64,000 nucleotides of DNA from Pseudomonas extremorientalis (GTDB lineage Bacteria; Pseudomonadota; Gammaproteobacteria; Pseudomonadales; Pseudomonadaceae): the NCBI RefSeq assembly GCF_001870465.1, contig NZ_MDGK01000058.1, positions 213,055 through 277,054 on the forward strand, read 5' to 3'. Numbering within the stretch: position 1 is the stretch's first letter; each line of letters opens with the position of its first letter. Of the stretch, positions 50,707 through 59,700 are shown piece by piece. Made by a program: the position numbers and the translations under genes. The notes under the pieces were generated by a model, which was not told the DNA's origin, searched no databases, and was given only the letters and a program-made list of their open reading frames with translations.

Positions 50707-51591
50707 TCACAACGTGAAGGTGAAGCGCTCCTCACCACGGGCGAGGATCACTTGGTTGTTTTCGATACGTTCCAGCACCCAGTTGTCCGCCAGCGCCGCG
50801 CCGGGGTACAGGCGCTTGCCACTGTCGTTGATCACGTACGGATGAGGCCCGAACCACACGGCCTGCAAGCGCACGCGCGGCGCCGCCGCATCGGCCCGCA
50901 CGGCGACGCGCGGGTTGAGCACGATCTGCTGGCCGTAACGCTGGTCGAAGGCTTGCTGCACCGCCAGCCACTGCGGTTTTTGCGACTGTTCGAAGGTGCC
51001 CGTGGCGCTGAGCTGGCCGTTGCTGTTGCTGACCTTCACGGTATCCAGTCGGGCGGCTTGCAACTGCTGCTCCAGCCAGGCCTTGGCCTGTTCGCGGGAA
51101 GGTGTTTTCAGCGGTGCAACGGCGGTAACGGCGGTTGCCGGCTGCGGTGGTGCTTCACTGCGAAACGCCAGCGCTCCAGCACAGATAAACAGCAGCGCGG
51201 TCGCGACGACCCAGGGGGTCAATGTGCGTGACGCGGGCACTGGTTTTTCAGCACCGCCAGGCATTGCCAGGCTCACCCCCGCCGTGCCGATGCGCAGCTG
51301 CACCGGCAGCCGCGCGCGATGACCGTTGCCTTGGGGAATGCGCACATTGCCGGCGATCAATACGTCACCGCCCAAGGCTTCGACCGCCACCTGGCCGCCT
51401 TCAAAACGCAGGCGCAGGTGCAGGCCGGCAACGCCGGGATCGCTGAGCACCAAATCAGCCGCCAGATCGGCGCCGAGGGTGTAGACAGGCTGGTCGAGCA
51501 CCAGGGAACTGCCCTGATGCAAACCGCCGGTCACCGTCAGGGTCGGTGCGCCAGTTGCGGCGACCGGGCCCAGGGAAATCAGGGCTGTCAT
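50707..51591 (-). CDS. sctD: T3SS outer inner-membrane ring protein SctD
   Basis: A 294-aa protein with a cytoplasmic FHA-like domain (residues about 10-100: TLTVTGGLHQGSSLVLDQPVYTLGADLAADLVLSDPGVAGLHLRLRFEGG), one membrane helix (PWVVATALLFICAGALAF, about 145-162) and a periplasmic part with ring-building folds ending in RFTFTL. This layout is that of SctD/HrpQ. It is at the short end for the family. ATG 51591 fits the FHA start. Confidence 0.85.
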   Translation of the reverse strand: MTALISLGPVAATGAPTLTVTGGLHQGSSLVLDQPVYTLGADLAADLVLSDPGVAGLHLRLRFEGGQVAVEALGGDVLIAGNVRIPQGNGHRARLPVQLRIGTAGVSLAMPGGAEKPVPASRTLTPWVVATALLFICAGALAFRSEAPPQPATAVTAVAPLKTPSREQAKAWLEQQLQAARLDTVKVSNSNGQLSATGTFEQSQKPQWLAVQQAFDQRYGQQIVLNPRVAVRADAAAPRVRLQAVWFGPHPYVINDSGKRLYPGAALADNWVLERIENNQVILARGEERFTFTL

Positions 51592-51660
51592 AGTCGGGTT
51601 TGCCCCTTTGAGCCTGTGCAACGGGGTCAAGAATCAGGATAAAAACGGGAATTGAGAGGT

Positions 51661-51688
51661 AAACGGGCAGCGCCGGCGCCGCCCGTTT
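51661..51688 (-). terminator. hairpin after the small needle-candidate gene
   Basis: AAACGGGC (51661-51668) and GCCCGTTT (51681-51688) form the outer stem of a GC-rich hairpin, just after the stop of the 53-aa gene. A partial terminator here would give far more of the first gene than of sctD, as expected for a needle or pilin gene. Confidence 0.55.
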
Positions 51689-51694
51689 GGCGAA

Positions 51695-51856
51695 TCAGTT
51701 CTGCGGACGCTGTTTGGTGGCGTCCAGCTCGGCTTTTTTCGCGGTGCTGATTTCGGTGATCTTGGCCGACTTCTCGATAGCCATGTTGAAGGTCGCTTCC
51801 ATCTTCGCGATAGCGTCGTCGGCGCCGCCTGCTTTTACTGGTGGGACATCAGCCAT
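51695..51856 (-). CDS. 53-aa helical protein, candidate T3SS needle/pilin subunit
   Basis: Read from ATG 51856 with AAGGAG 6 nt upstream: MADVPPVKAGGADDAIAKME, then a long amphipathic helix (ATFNMAIEKSAKITEISTAK) and a polar end. First gene of the sctD operon and followed by an attenuator-like hairpin. Small size, helical content, lack of signal peptide and position fit a SctF/NopA/HrpA-type filament subunit. No sequence identity was established. Its own start strongly suggests that it is a real gene. Confidence 0.6.
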   Translation of the reverse strand: MADVPPVKAGGADDAIAKMEATFNMAIEKSAKITEISTAKKAELDATKQRPQN

Positions 51857-52448
51857 GTTCATCTCCTTGCATCGATAGGGAAGTTATTCAGTTGCGCAAC
51901 AGCACGCTGAAAGTATGCAAACCGATGAAGGCCCAAAACGTCAGACAATGCGCCTTCGAACCGTTGTTGGTTTGCATGGGCCCCATACTACTCACGATCA
52001 AAACGCCTTCGCTGTGAAAGCTTGTGAAACGTTTCAGATACAGGTTGTGAAAGGTCTGGCTCAACCTGGCGTTGAAAAAAATTCATCGCCTGAGTGACAT
52101 GGAACTTTCAGAGAAAAACAAAAACACGCTCAAGACCAATGTTTACGGGCACTCCGCTAATACCCACTGAACAATGCTGAACAATAAGCCTCTTTTGAAA
52201 CGCGCCACCTAGCGACACCCGGCATTTATTTTCGCGATTACTTCACATTTTTCGCTAATAGCCTTTTGCCCAACTTTCCAGACATTTTGATTTGTAACAG
52301 AAGCGACTTAATCATCGCGTTTGATAACTCGTCCCAAGCAACCCAATTGCTTGGCGAGCAACTTCCCTCCGCGCCTGCTAGTGCAACTGCACTAATAACC
52401 AAAGGACTCGCTTTCAGGCCGGCTATATATAAATCTTTCAGGTGATCT
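51857..52448. promoter_or_regulatory. control region between the T3SS sctD operon and the small winged-helix regulator
   Basis: A 592-bp AT-richer stretch. It contains TGAAACGTTTCA (52025-52036), a perfect 12-bp palindrome of the LacI-family type, and a 9-bp inverted pair ATGCAAACC (51915-51923) and GGTTTGCAT (51969-51977). No hrp box (GGAACC with CCACNNA) was seen. A 73-codon minus-strand frame (52238-52459) overlaps the regulator start and is not called as a gene. Confidence 0.6.
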
Positions 52449-52886
52449 ATGACCGACATGAATTATTCACCCACCACTCTCCTCAAAGACGACGGTTGCG
52501 TTGAGATTCACTTCGGCCCTTATCGACTGCTGCCCAAGCGCCACCAACTGCTCAGGCATGACCAGCCGGTAAACCTTGGCAACCGCGCCCTGACCCTGCT
52601 GATCGCCCTTGCCTCGCGGCCCGGCGAATTGCTGCAGAAAACCGAACTGCTCGACATTGCCTGGCCGAAACGGGTGGTCGAGGAATGCAACCTGCGCACA
52701 CAGATCAAGACTCTGCGCCGCACGCTGGGCGATGACGATGACGATGACGATGTGCCGTACATCGCCACGGCATCGGGCATGGGCTATCGTTTTGTCGCGC
52801 CCACCTGGTTCGAGCAGGCGGCGCACCCGCGGGCGATGAGACCGTCGGGCGGCGGCGGTGAACGTGTGACCAGCGGCGTGCTTTAG
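52449..52886 (+). CDS. stand-alone OmpR-type winged-helix regulator flanking the T3SS
   Basis: A 145-aa protein that is almost only a winged-helix DNA-binding domain (YRLLPKRHQLLRHDQPVNLGNRALTLLIALASRPGELLQKTELL, then VVEECNLRTQIKTLRRTLGDD, then ASGMGYRFVAP). It has no receiver, NTPase or membrane part. A run of six Asp after the helix is unusual. It is clearly related to the first 115 residues of the 938-aa regulator at the other side of the T3SS. AGGTGA precedes the ATG. It is divergent from the T3SS sctD operon. Confidence 0.85.
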   Translation: MTDMNYSPTTLLKDDGCVEIHFGPYRLLPKRHQLLRHDQPVNLGNRALTLLIALASRPGELLQKTELLDIAWPKRVVEECNLRTQIKTLRRTLGDDDDDDDVPYIATASGMGYRFVAPTWFEQAAHPRAMRPSGGGGERVTSGVL

Positions 52887-53743
52887 CCCAGGGCGCTCAG
52901 GTCCAGGTGGCCATCCTTGATCGGCGGGCACCAGTAGTAGCCACCGGTCAAGGGGGTGCTGATGCGGTACAGGCCATCGACAATCCCGTCCTCCAGACCG
53001 CTCATGCGGCGCAATTGCGCTTCGAACGCATCGAAGGAATGGCCGAACGCCAGGAACATCAGGCCCGCCTGGCCATTCTCGGCCCAGGGCATGGAGCGAC
53101 GCACCACGAAGGCTTCCGGGGTGAAGCTTTCCTGGGCGGTGCGCTTGGTGTGGGCGGACTCGGGGGCGTCGTCGAGTTCTTCGTTGTCGCCATGGCGGCG
53201 GCCGATGATGTGGTCGCGCTCCTGAGCCGGCAGCGCAGCGAAGCCATCGAGGTCATGCTGCCATTGCTGGATCGCGGCGAAGCTGGCGCCGCTGTCGGTC
53301 AGGGCGGCGTCGACCGCGGCGTCGTCGTGGGGGTTTTCGGTACCGTCTTCGTAGTCGGTGAGGTCGAAGCCGGTCTTGTAGCGGAAACCTTCGGTCATCT
53401 GCACCAGGCGAAATGCCGGAGCCAGGGCCTTTTCAAATGCACGGCTGCGCAACAGCAGTTCACCGCGATCCACGCCATGCAGCCACACCCACAGCGCCTG
53501 CTGTGTGGACGGGTTATGCGCGCCCGGCCCGCTGATGGCCGGAAAACTGCGCAAGCCTTCAACGCGTGCGCCCAGTGCGGCAACCAGCGGCTCGCCAAGA
53601 CCGACCACTGCCGCCGAATCGGTCAGTTGCACCAGTGCGTCCAACGCAGCGGGTACGGCTGCCAGAGCCTCCACGGCAAAAAACAGATGGCGTGCCTGCA
53701 ACGGCACCGGTGCGGCAAGAATGCCCGGCTGGTACTGACTCAT
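52883..53743 (-). CDS. DyP-type haem peroxidase
   Basis: A 286-aa protein of the dye-decolourising peroxidase family. The GxxDG-type motif reads DYEDGTENPHDD and supplies the distal Asp; PWAENGQAGLMFLAFGHSFDAFEAQLRRMSG at the C-terminal part is typical, as is GGYYWCPP at the end. It has no signal peptide, so it is probably cytosolic, like YfeX-type class B enzymes. It ends tail to tail with the small regulator (4-bp overlap). AAGGAG precedes ATG 53743. Confidence 0.92.
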   Translation of the reverse strand: MSQYQPGILAAPVPLQARHLFFAVEALAAVPAALDALVQLTDSAAVVGLGEPLVAALGARVEGLRSFPAISGPGAHNPSTQQALWVWLHGVDRGELLLRSRAFEKALAPAFRLVQMTEGFRYKTGFDLTDYEDGTENPHDDAAVDAALTDSGASFAAIQQWQHDLDGFAALPAQERDHIIGRRHGDNEELDDAPESAHTKRTAQESFTPEAFVVRRSMPWAENGQAGLMFLAFGHSFDAFEAQLRRMSGLEDGIVDGLYRISTPLTGGYYWCPPIKDGHLDLSALG

Positions 53744-53881
53744 GTGAACTCCTTCTGAAAAGCCGCGCAGTTTAACCGCCGGGCACAGCCCTGCGTACAA
53801 GAAAGCGCGCAAGCCTTGCCATAGAGCCTGTTGTTGGGTGACTCTCTAGTCATGTTTTGCAACTATTCCAGGGGTAGCGCC

Positions 53882-55498
53882 ATGACCACCAGCAACCTGC
53901 TCGCCCAGCTGTTTCCCGCCTCCGCCGCCGCAGTTCCCGAGCAGTTCCAGCTCGGAGCGCCCATTGAACAGCGTGATTACCTGGTCGACGGCCAGTTGCA
54001 GGTATGGAACGGCCCCTTGGCCAAGGTGCAAAGCCCGGTGCAGTTTGGCGACGAGCGCGCGCATATCGGCAGCACGCCGTTGCTGGACGCCGAGACCGCC
54101 CTTACCGCCCTGGACGCCGCCGTGCGTGCCTATGACCGCGGCCAGGGCGAATGGCCGACAATGCGCGTGGCCGAGCGCATCCAGCATGTCGAAGCGTTCC
54201 TGCGCCGCATGCGTGAACAGCGCGACGCGGTGGTCAAGCTGCTGATGTGGGAGATCGGCAAGAACCTCAAGGACTCGCAGAAAGAATTCGACCGCACCTG
54301 CGACTACATCACCGATACCATCAACGCGCTCAAAGAACTGGACCGCCGTTCCAGCCGCTTCGAGCTGGAACAGGACACCCTCGGCCAGATTCGCCGCGTA
54401 CCGCTGGGCGTGGCCTTGTGCATGGGCCCCTACAATTACCCGCTGAACGAAACCTTCACCACGCTGATCCCGGCGCTGATCATGGGCAACACCGTGGTGT
54501 TCAAGCCGGCCAAGCTCGGCGTGCTGCTGATCCGTCCGTTGCTGGAGGCGTTCCGCGACAGCTTCCCGGCCGGGGTGATCAACGTGATCTACGGCAGCGG
54601 CCGTGAAACCGTCAGTGCGCTGATGGCCAGTGGCAAGATCGATATCTTTGCGTTTATCGGCACCAACAAGGCCGCCAGCGACCTGAAAAAACTACACCCG
54701 AAACCACACCGCCTGCGCGCGGCATTGGGCCTGGATGCGAAAAACCCCGGCATCGTGCTGCCCGAGGTGGACCTTGACAATGCGGTCAGCGAAGCCGTTA
54801 CCGGTTCGCTGTCGTTCAACGGCCAACGCTGCACCGCGTTGAAAATCCTCTTCGTGCATGAAGATGTCGTCGACAGTTTTATCGAGAAATTCAACCAGAA
54901 ACTGGCCACGCTCAAGCCCGGCATGCCGTGGGAAGACAGCGTGGCGCTGACGCCATTGCCCGAAGTGGGCAAGGTGGATTACCTCACCAGCCTGGTAGCC
55001 GATGCCGCGCAACATGGCGCCAAGGTGGTGAATGAGCATGGTGGTGAAAGTCGCGGTTCGTTCTTCTACCCGGCGGTGCTGTACCCGGTGAACCCGCAGA
55101 TGCGCGTGTACCACGAAGAGCAGTTCGGCCCGGTGGTGCCGATCGTGCCTTACCGCGACCTGGAGACCGTGATCGAGTACGTGCTCGACTCCGATTTCGG
55201 TCAGCAACTGAGCCTCTTCGGCACCAACGCCGTGGAAGTCGGGCGCCTGGTGGACGCCTTCGCCAATCAGGTCGGCCGTATCAACATCAACGCCCAGTGC
55301 CAGCGCGGCCCGGACACCTTCCCGTTCAACGGGCGCAAGAACTCGGCCGAGGGTACGCTGTCGGTACATGACGCGTTGCGCGTGTTCTCGATCCGCACCC
55401 TGGTAGCGACCAAGTTCCAGGAGAGCAACAAGGCGCTGGTCAGCGACATATTGCGTAACCGCGATTCAAGCTTCCTGACTACCGACTACATCTTCTGA
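53882..55498 (+). CDS. GapN-like aldehyde dehydrogenase (NADP-dependent glyceraldehyde-3-phosphate dehydrogenase)
   Basis: A 538-aa ALDH-superfamily protein. It should oxidise glyceraldehyde-3-phosphate to 3-phosphoglycerate with NADP if it is a true GapN. The catalytic Cys lies in FNGQRCTALKI, and GPYNYPLNETFTTLIPALIMGNTVVFKPAK is the cofactor region. The residue 34 positions before the Cys, normally the general-base Glu of LELGGK, is Gly here (AALGLDAKNPG). AGGGG precedes ATG 53882. It is divergent from the peroxidase. Confidence 0.85.
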   Translation: MTTSNLLAQLFPASAAAVPEQFQLGAPIEQRDYLVDGQLQVWNGPLAKVQSPVQFGDERAHIGSTPLLDAETALTALDAAVRAYDRGQGEWPTMRVAERIQHVEAFLRRMREQRDAVVKLLMWEIGKNLKDSQKEFDRTCDYITDTINALKELDRRSSRFELEQDTLGQIRRVPLGVALCMGPYNYPLNETFTTLIPALIMGNTVVFKPAKLGVLLIRPLLEAFRDSFPAGVINVIYGSGRETVSALMASGKIDIFAFIGTNKAASDLKKLHPKPHRLRAALGLDAKNPGIVLPEVDLDNAVSEAVTGSLSFNGQRCTALKILFVHEDVVDSFIEKFNQKLATLKPGMPWEDSVALTPLPEVGKVDYLTSLVADAAQHGAKVVNEHGGESRGSFFYPAVLYPVNPQMRVYHEEQFGPVVPIVPYRDLETVIEYVLDSDFGQQLSLFGTNAVEVGRLVDAFANQVGRININAQCQRGPDTFPFNGRKNSAEGTLSVHDALRVFSIRTLVATKFQESNKALVSDILRNRDSSFLTTDYIF

Positions 55499-55516
55499 AA
55501 ACGCTACAGACCCAAA

Positions 55517-55605
55517 TGTGGGAGGGGGCTTGCCCCCGATAGCAGTCGCTCAGGAACAGACCGGTTGACTGATCCACCGTTATCGGGGGCAAGCCCCCTC
55601 CCACA
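55517..55605. repeat. REPIN, second copy
   Basis: 25-bp inverted arms (55517-55541 and 55581-55605) containing GTGGGAGGGGGCTTGCCCCC, the same REP type as at 2663-2750. It fills the gap between the aldehyde dehydrogenase and FUSC genes. Confidence 0.93.
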
Positions 55606-55649
55606 CTTGGACCGTGTACCCCCTGAATTTCGAGGCCACTTTACTACCG

Positions 55650-56711
55650 ATGAACCTGCCCTTCTTCGCCCGGCGCCTGTTGCGCCCCCTGCTCGACCCG
55701 TACCGCCGCTACCGCCATGCCAAGCTGATTCACGCCGTGCGCGTGTCCATCGGCTTGCTGGCGACAATCCTGCTGACCACCGGTATCAACCTGCCCCACG
55801 GTGAGTGGGCGTCGGTGACCATGCTGATCGTGATCGGTGGTCTGCAGCACCACGGCAATATCGGCAAGAAAGCGGTGGAGCGTGCCTATGGCACCTTGAT
55901 CGGCGCCAGCGTCGGCTTGGTGGTGGTGGTGCAGCAGGCCTACTTCGGCCTGCCCTTCTTGACCTACCTGTTGATGTCGGCGGTGTGCGGGTTCTTTTCC
56001 TATCACGCCATCGGCAAGGGCGGCTACATCGCACTGTTGTCAGCGATCACCGTGTTTATCGTCGCCGGTCACGGGGACAACCCGATCTCCGATGGGCTAT
56101 GGCGCACCGTCGATATCTTGATCGGCATTGTGCTGGCCTTGGCGTTTTCGTTCGCCCTGCCGCTGTACGCCGTGTATTCGTGGCGCTACAACCTGGCCAG
56201 TGCGCTGCGCGATTGTGCGGCGATCTACAGCCGGATCATCAATGGCCAGTCGGTCACCGATGATGAGCACGTCAAGCTGCTCAACCGCTTGAATGCGTCG
56301 ATGGTGCAACTGCGTTCGCTGATGCCGTCGGTGTCGAAGGAAGTGCGGATTTCCATGACCGAACTCGACGCGATCCAGCGGCATTTGCGCATGTGCATCA
56401 GCACCCTGGAGATTCTTGGCAATACCCGGCCCGATCCACGGGATGAACAGGCGATGGCGCGGATGCAGGTGATGTTGAGGACCGAACATCGGCAGATTCG
56501 GGTGCAGTTGGTGGGGATGGCGCGGGCGTTGAAGTCGGGGGTGACGGAGCGGTTGCAGCGGCCCAGCCCTATCACAGGCACCGAGCCAGCACTGGATACG
56601 CCGGTCTACAGCGCGCTGGATGGGTATCGCTTATTGACGGTGCAGTTGGCGGCGAATGTGGATGCGATGCGTCAACGACTGGCCAATAGTGCAAGTCACT
56701 GGAAGATCTGA
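55650..56711 (+). CDS. FUSC family inner-membrane protein
   Basis: A 353-aa protein with about six membrane helices in residues 25-175 (GLLATILLTTGINLPHGEWASVTMLIVIGGLQHHGNIGKKAVERAYGTLIGASVGL is the FUSC/YccS signature), followed by a helical cytoplasmic domain. Relatives include AaeB and YccS, linked to export of aromatic acids. No AaeA-like partner is adjacent. ATG 55650 (MNLPFFARRLL) is the likely start. Confidence 0.85.
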   Translation: MNLPFFARRLLRPLLDPYRRYRHAKLIHAVRVSIGLLATILLTTGINLPHGEWASVTMLIVIGGLQHHGNIGKKAVERAYGTLIGASVGLVVVVQQAYFGLPFLTYLLMSAVCGFFSYHAIGKGGYIALLSAITVFIVAGHGDNPISDGLWRTVDILIGIVLALAFSFALPLYAVYSWRYNLASALRDCAAIYSRIINGQSVTDDEHVKLLNRLNASMVQLRSLMPSVSKEVRISMTELDAIQRHLRMCISTLEILGNTRPDPRDEQAMARMQVMLRTEHRQIRVQLVGMARALKSGVTERLQRPSPITGTEPALDTPVYSALDGYRLLTVQLAANVDAMRQRLANSASHWKI

Positions 56712-56788
56712 GCCTCCTCACTCAATCAACTAATGATGAAAAGGCCGGTTTCTCTATGCGATCCACCGGCCAGCCCTTCACGCTTGCG

Positions 56789-59700
56789 TTATCTCAACCC
56801 GATACCATTTAGGTGGCCGCCGAGCAACTTGTCGGCTTCCGTCCCTGTGCCACCGCTAGGAATATCCAGAAAGTAGTAATAATTGGTAAAGAGGAATGAA
56901 TGGGAGAAGGTACCCGACCAGTACCACGCATACCCCATGGGCCACCTGGCTCCATAGGCGTGGTTGATGGCGCGTAGCTCATCGAGACTGGGCATGCGTA
57001 GCCCAGCATTCGCCACTGCCGTACTGATATTCCTGAACGTATTCCTGCCCATGCCATACACTTGCACGACGTTGCTGACATAAACGGTGTAACTGCGGGT
57101 CTGCGCCGGCACCGACGAGTCCCTGACGGTAATCGTCGCAGAACCATTGCCGCGCACGGTCACCAGCCCTCCGCCATCCACCACGGCCACCGATGTACTG
57201 CTTGAGTAGTAGTAGGGCGCTGTACCTCCCGAAGCCCGGCGCGTGATCGAGTTTCCTGCGCCGAAGGTTGGCAATATATTGGGAGTTCCGGGAAGTATGT
57301 AAGTCCGAGCACTCAAAGTGACCGCAGACTGGTCGAAATTCAGCGGCGACGTCAGGCGAATGTTGTACTGCGTGGAAGGGAAAGGTATCGCATCACTGCG
57401 CTCCTCACTGCCGTTGAAGGTAACCGCCAACGCGACCGTGACCACGCTGTTATTCCGCAGTCCCAATAACCAGGCGCGCGAGATCAAATGGTCGCGCAGG
57501 CCATTGGCAGCCTGCAACGAATTGATCGGATAGGCCGTTAACAGGTTCTGCGTGACAGCTCCAGGACTGGAAACCGACAACCACACCCGTTGCCCGGGGC
57601 TACTCAAGCGCCATTTGGCAACTGCGATCCGGCCGTCACCGGTAAGTGTAGGTGGATTGAGGCTCCCTCCATGGGCCACGCCATTGATGAGGGCTCGTGG
57701 CAGGTTGGCGGACGCAATCGTACCGAACGTGACCTTCTGTTCATCGGATGTACCCTCGCCACCTCGACCCAACTGTACGAAGTACTGTAAATGAACAGTA
57801 CTGTTTACACTCCTGGCGACCAAATCATTGGGCACGTTGTAGGTAACCGTGCCACCATCCAAACCATCCAGCGGCCCCAAATCAATCGTCAAACCATTAG
57901 CAAGGATCCAGTGAAGCAATACCTTGTCCACCCCCCCCAGGTTCATGTTGGGGTAGCTCACCAGCACCTGGCACTTGTTTTCGACTGTCAGTGGGTTAAC
58001 CGACACTTCCGGCCCGCTGGCAGGCGTCGAGTCTTTGATCGACGGATGAGGAAATACGTTCGGTTGGTCCTGGACCACATGATGACGAACGCCAAATAGC
58101 ACAGCGTTGTCCTTCTGCGAACTGTGATCGAACGCCACCCAGAAGCGTATCGTCAGTGCAGACCAGTCTTGAAGGCGGCGCAGACGACCCACTGGCGTAT
58201 ATGCCGATGGGCCAAATGTGACATCATCGTCAACAGCCTCGCGGGCGACAAACGTCGACTCCTCATAGGGAGCTCCCGTGTCGAGCCAGCCCGAATAGTG
58301 CAACCACATGCGTTGCCCCATCGCGGCGTAGGGGTATGGCGGCACACGAGTCATGTCCAGATCGTCCAACAACGTTTTCTGCAACACGCTGTCCTCGCCA
58401 ATGCTGTCGATCAGGGGCCCAGACAAATGATGCAGCGAGAGTAAACGCACCACCAGTGTCGGTGACGGTGTAGCAAATCCATTGCGGATCACTTTAAAGG
58501 ACACTTCGATATCACGGCCATCAGGATGGATGTTGTAGCCGATGGCTCCGACCGGGACCGTGAAGTCGATATGGTCTCCGGTCTGCCCTTCCTTGATTTC
58601 CGAATAGCAGCCTATTCCTGGTAGCCCCTTAAAGACAGCCTCGACTTTGTCGGCGGGCTTGATGAACTCGTAACGCACCCGGATCGTCGCACCGTCCGGC
58701 CATGTATGTATCGGGTCGAGTTCATGGGTGTCGGGGTTGGCTTGCAGCACTTCGGGCATGAACAGTTTGCCCAATGCCGTGCCGATGGTCACCACCGCCT
58801 CTTCGGAATACTCGAAGACACCATAGCGGTCAATCAGGAAGCTGGCAGTGAGCGTGCCGTCCAGATTGTCAACGAAGAGCTGTTTTGGAACATCCACCAA
58901 GAGTGGATTGCCCGCTACAAACAGCGGGTATTCATACTGCGCTTCCCCACTGACGGAGCCCTTGTACTTAAGGATGACCAGGTCGCCCTGTTTGAAATCC
59001 GCACGCAGCTCCAGCGTACCCACGCTGCCGACCCGCGCGGGGTCTACGTTGTCATTGATCGCGTCCTGGAACACAGGTGCCTGCAGCGTTCGCGCTGGAA
59101 TTCCTACTTGTATCCAACGGCGGTCTGACTCACGTACCCCCAGTGCGCCAGTGACGATGTAGTGCACGTTGGTGTCGCGCAAGCCTTCGAAACGCGCGTA
59201 TTGGTCATTGAGAAAATCACGCGTGCGCACATGCGAGCCAGCCAGACGCGAAGACCAAACCAGTTCAGAGGTGTTGTCCAAGCGAACCCCCTGAATGCGA
59301 ACTGTCAAATCGTCCCCAGGGCTGCCCGGCGGTTGGTAGTCCGGCATTTCCGCGGTAATGAGCGGCAAGTCCGGCTGGATGAACGGTCCATGGGCTTGGC
59401 GAACCAGTGGCCTTGGCAATTCAAAACGCCGGCCGGCAACGGTAACCGTCGTCTCCCTGGAGGGCAGATCATCTTCACCGTCTCTTTGCCTAACATAGGA
59501 AGCCGTCAGGGTGCTTTGAATAAGTGAGCGGACCAACTCGTTCCGGATAGGAAATTCGTAATACTTTGGAATCTTGTCAACCGGCAGCCGCAAGGATTCA
59601 GTCACATACTCACCTGTTGGAGTGGTGCCGTGCACGGTGAGCAAGATAAAATCACCCACTCGAAAATAAGGACTGTCACGCGGCACCTCCACTTCCGCAG

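Noticed and set aside
37000..51600. hrp-box promoters (GGAACC with CCACNNA) for the T3SS
   Set aside because: No such pair was seen in the two gene-free control regions or in the rhcC1/TadD-like gap; this is consistent with a rhizobial-type rather than HrpL-controlled system.
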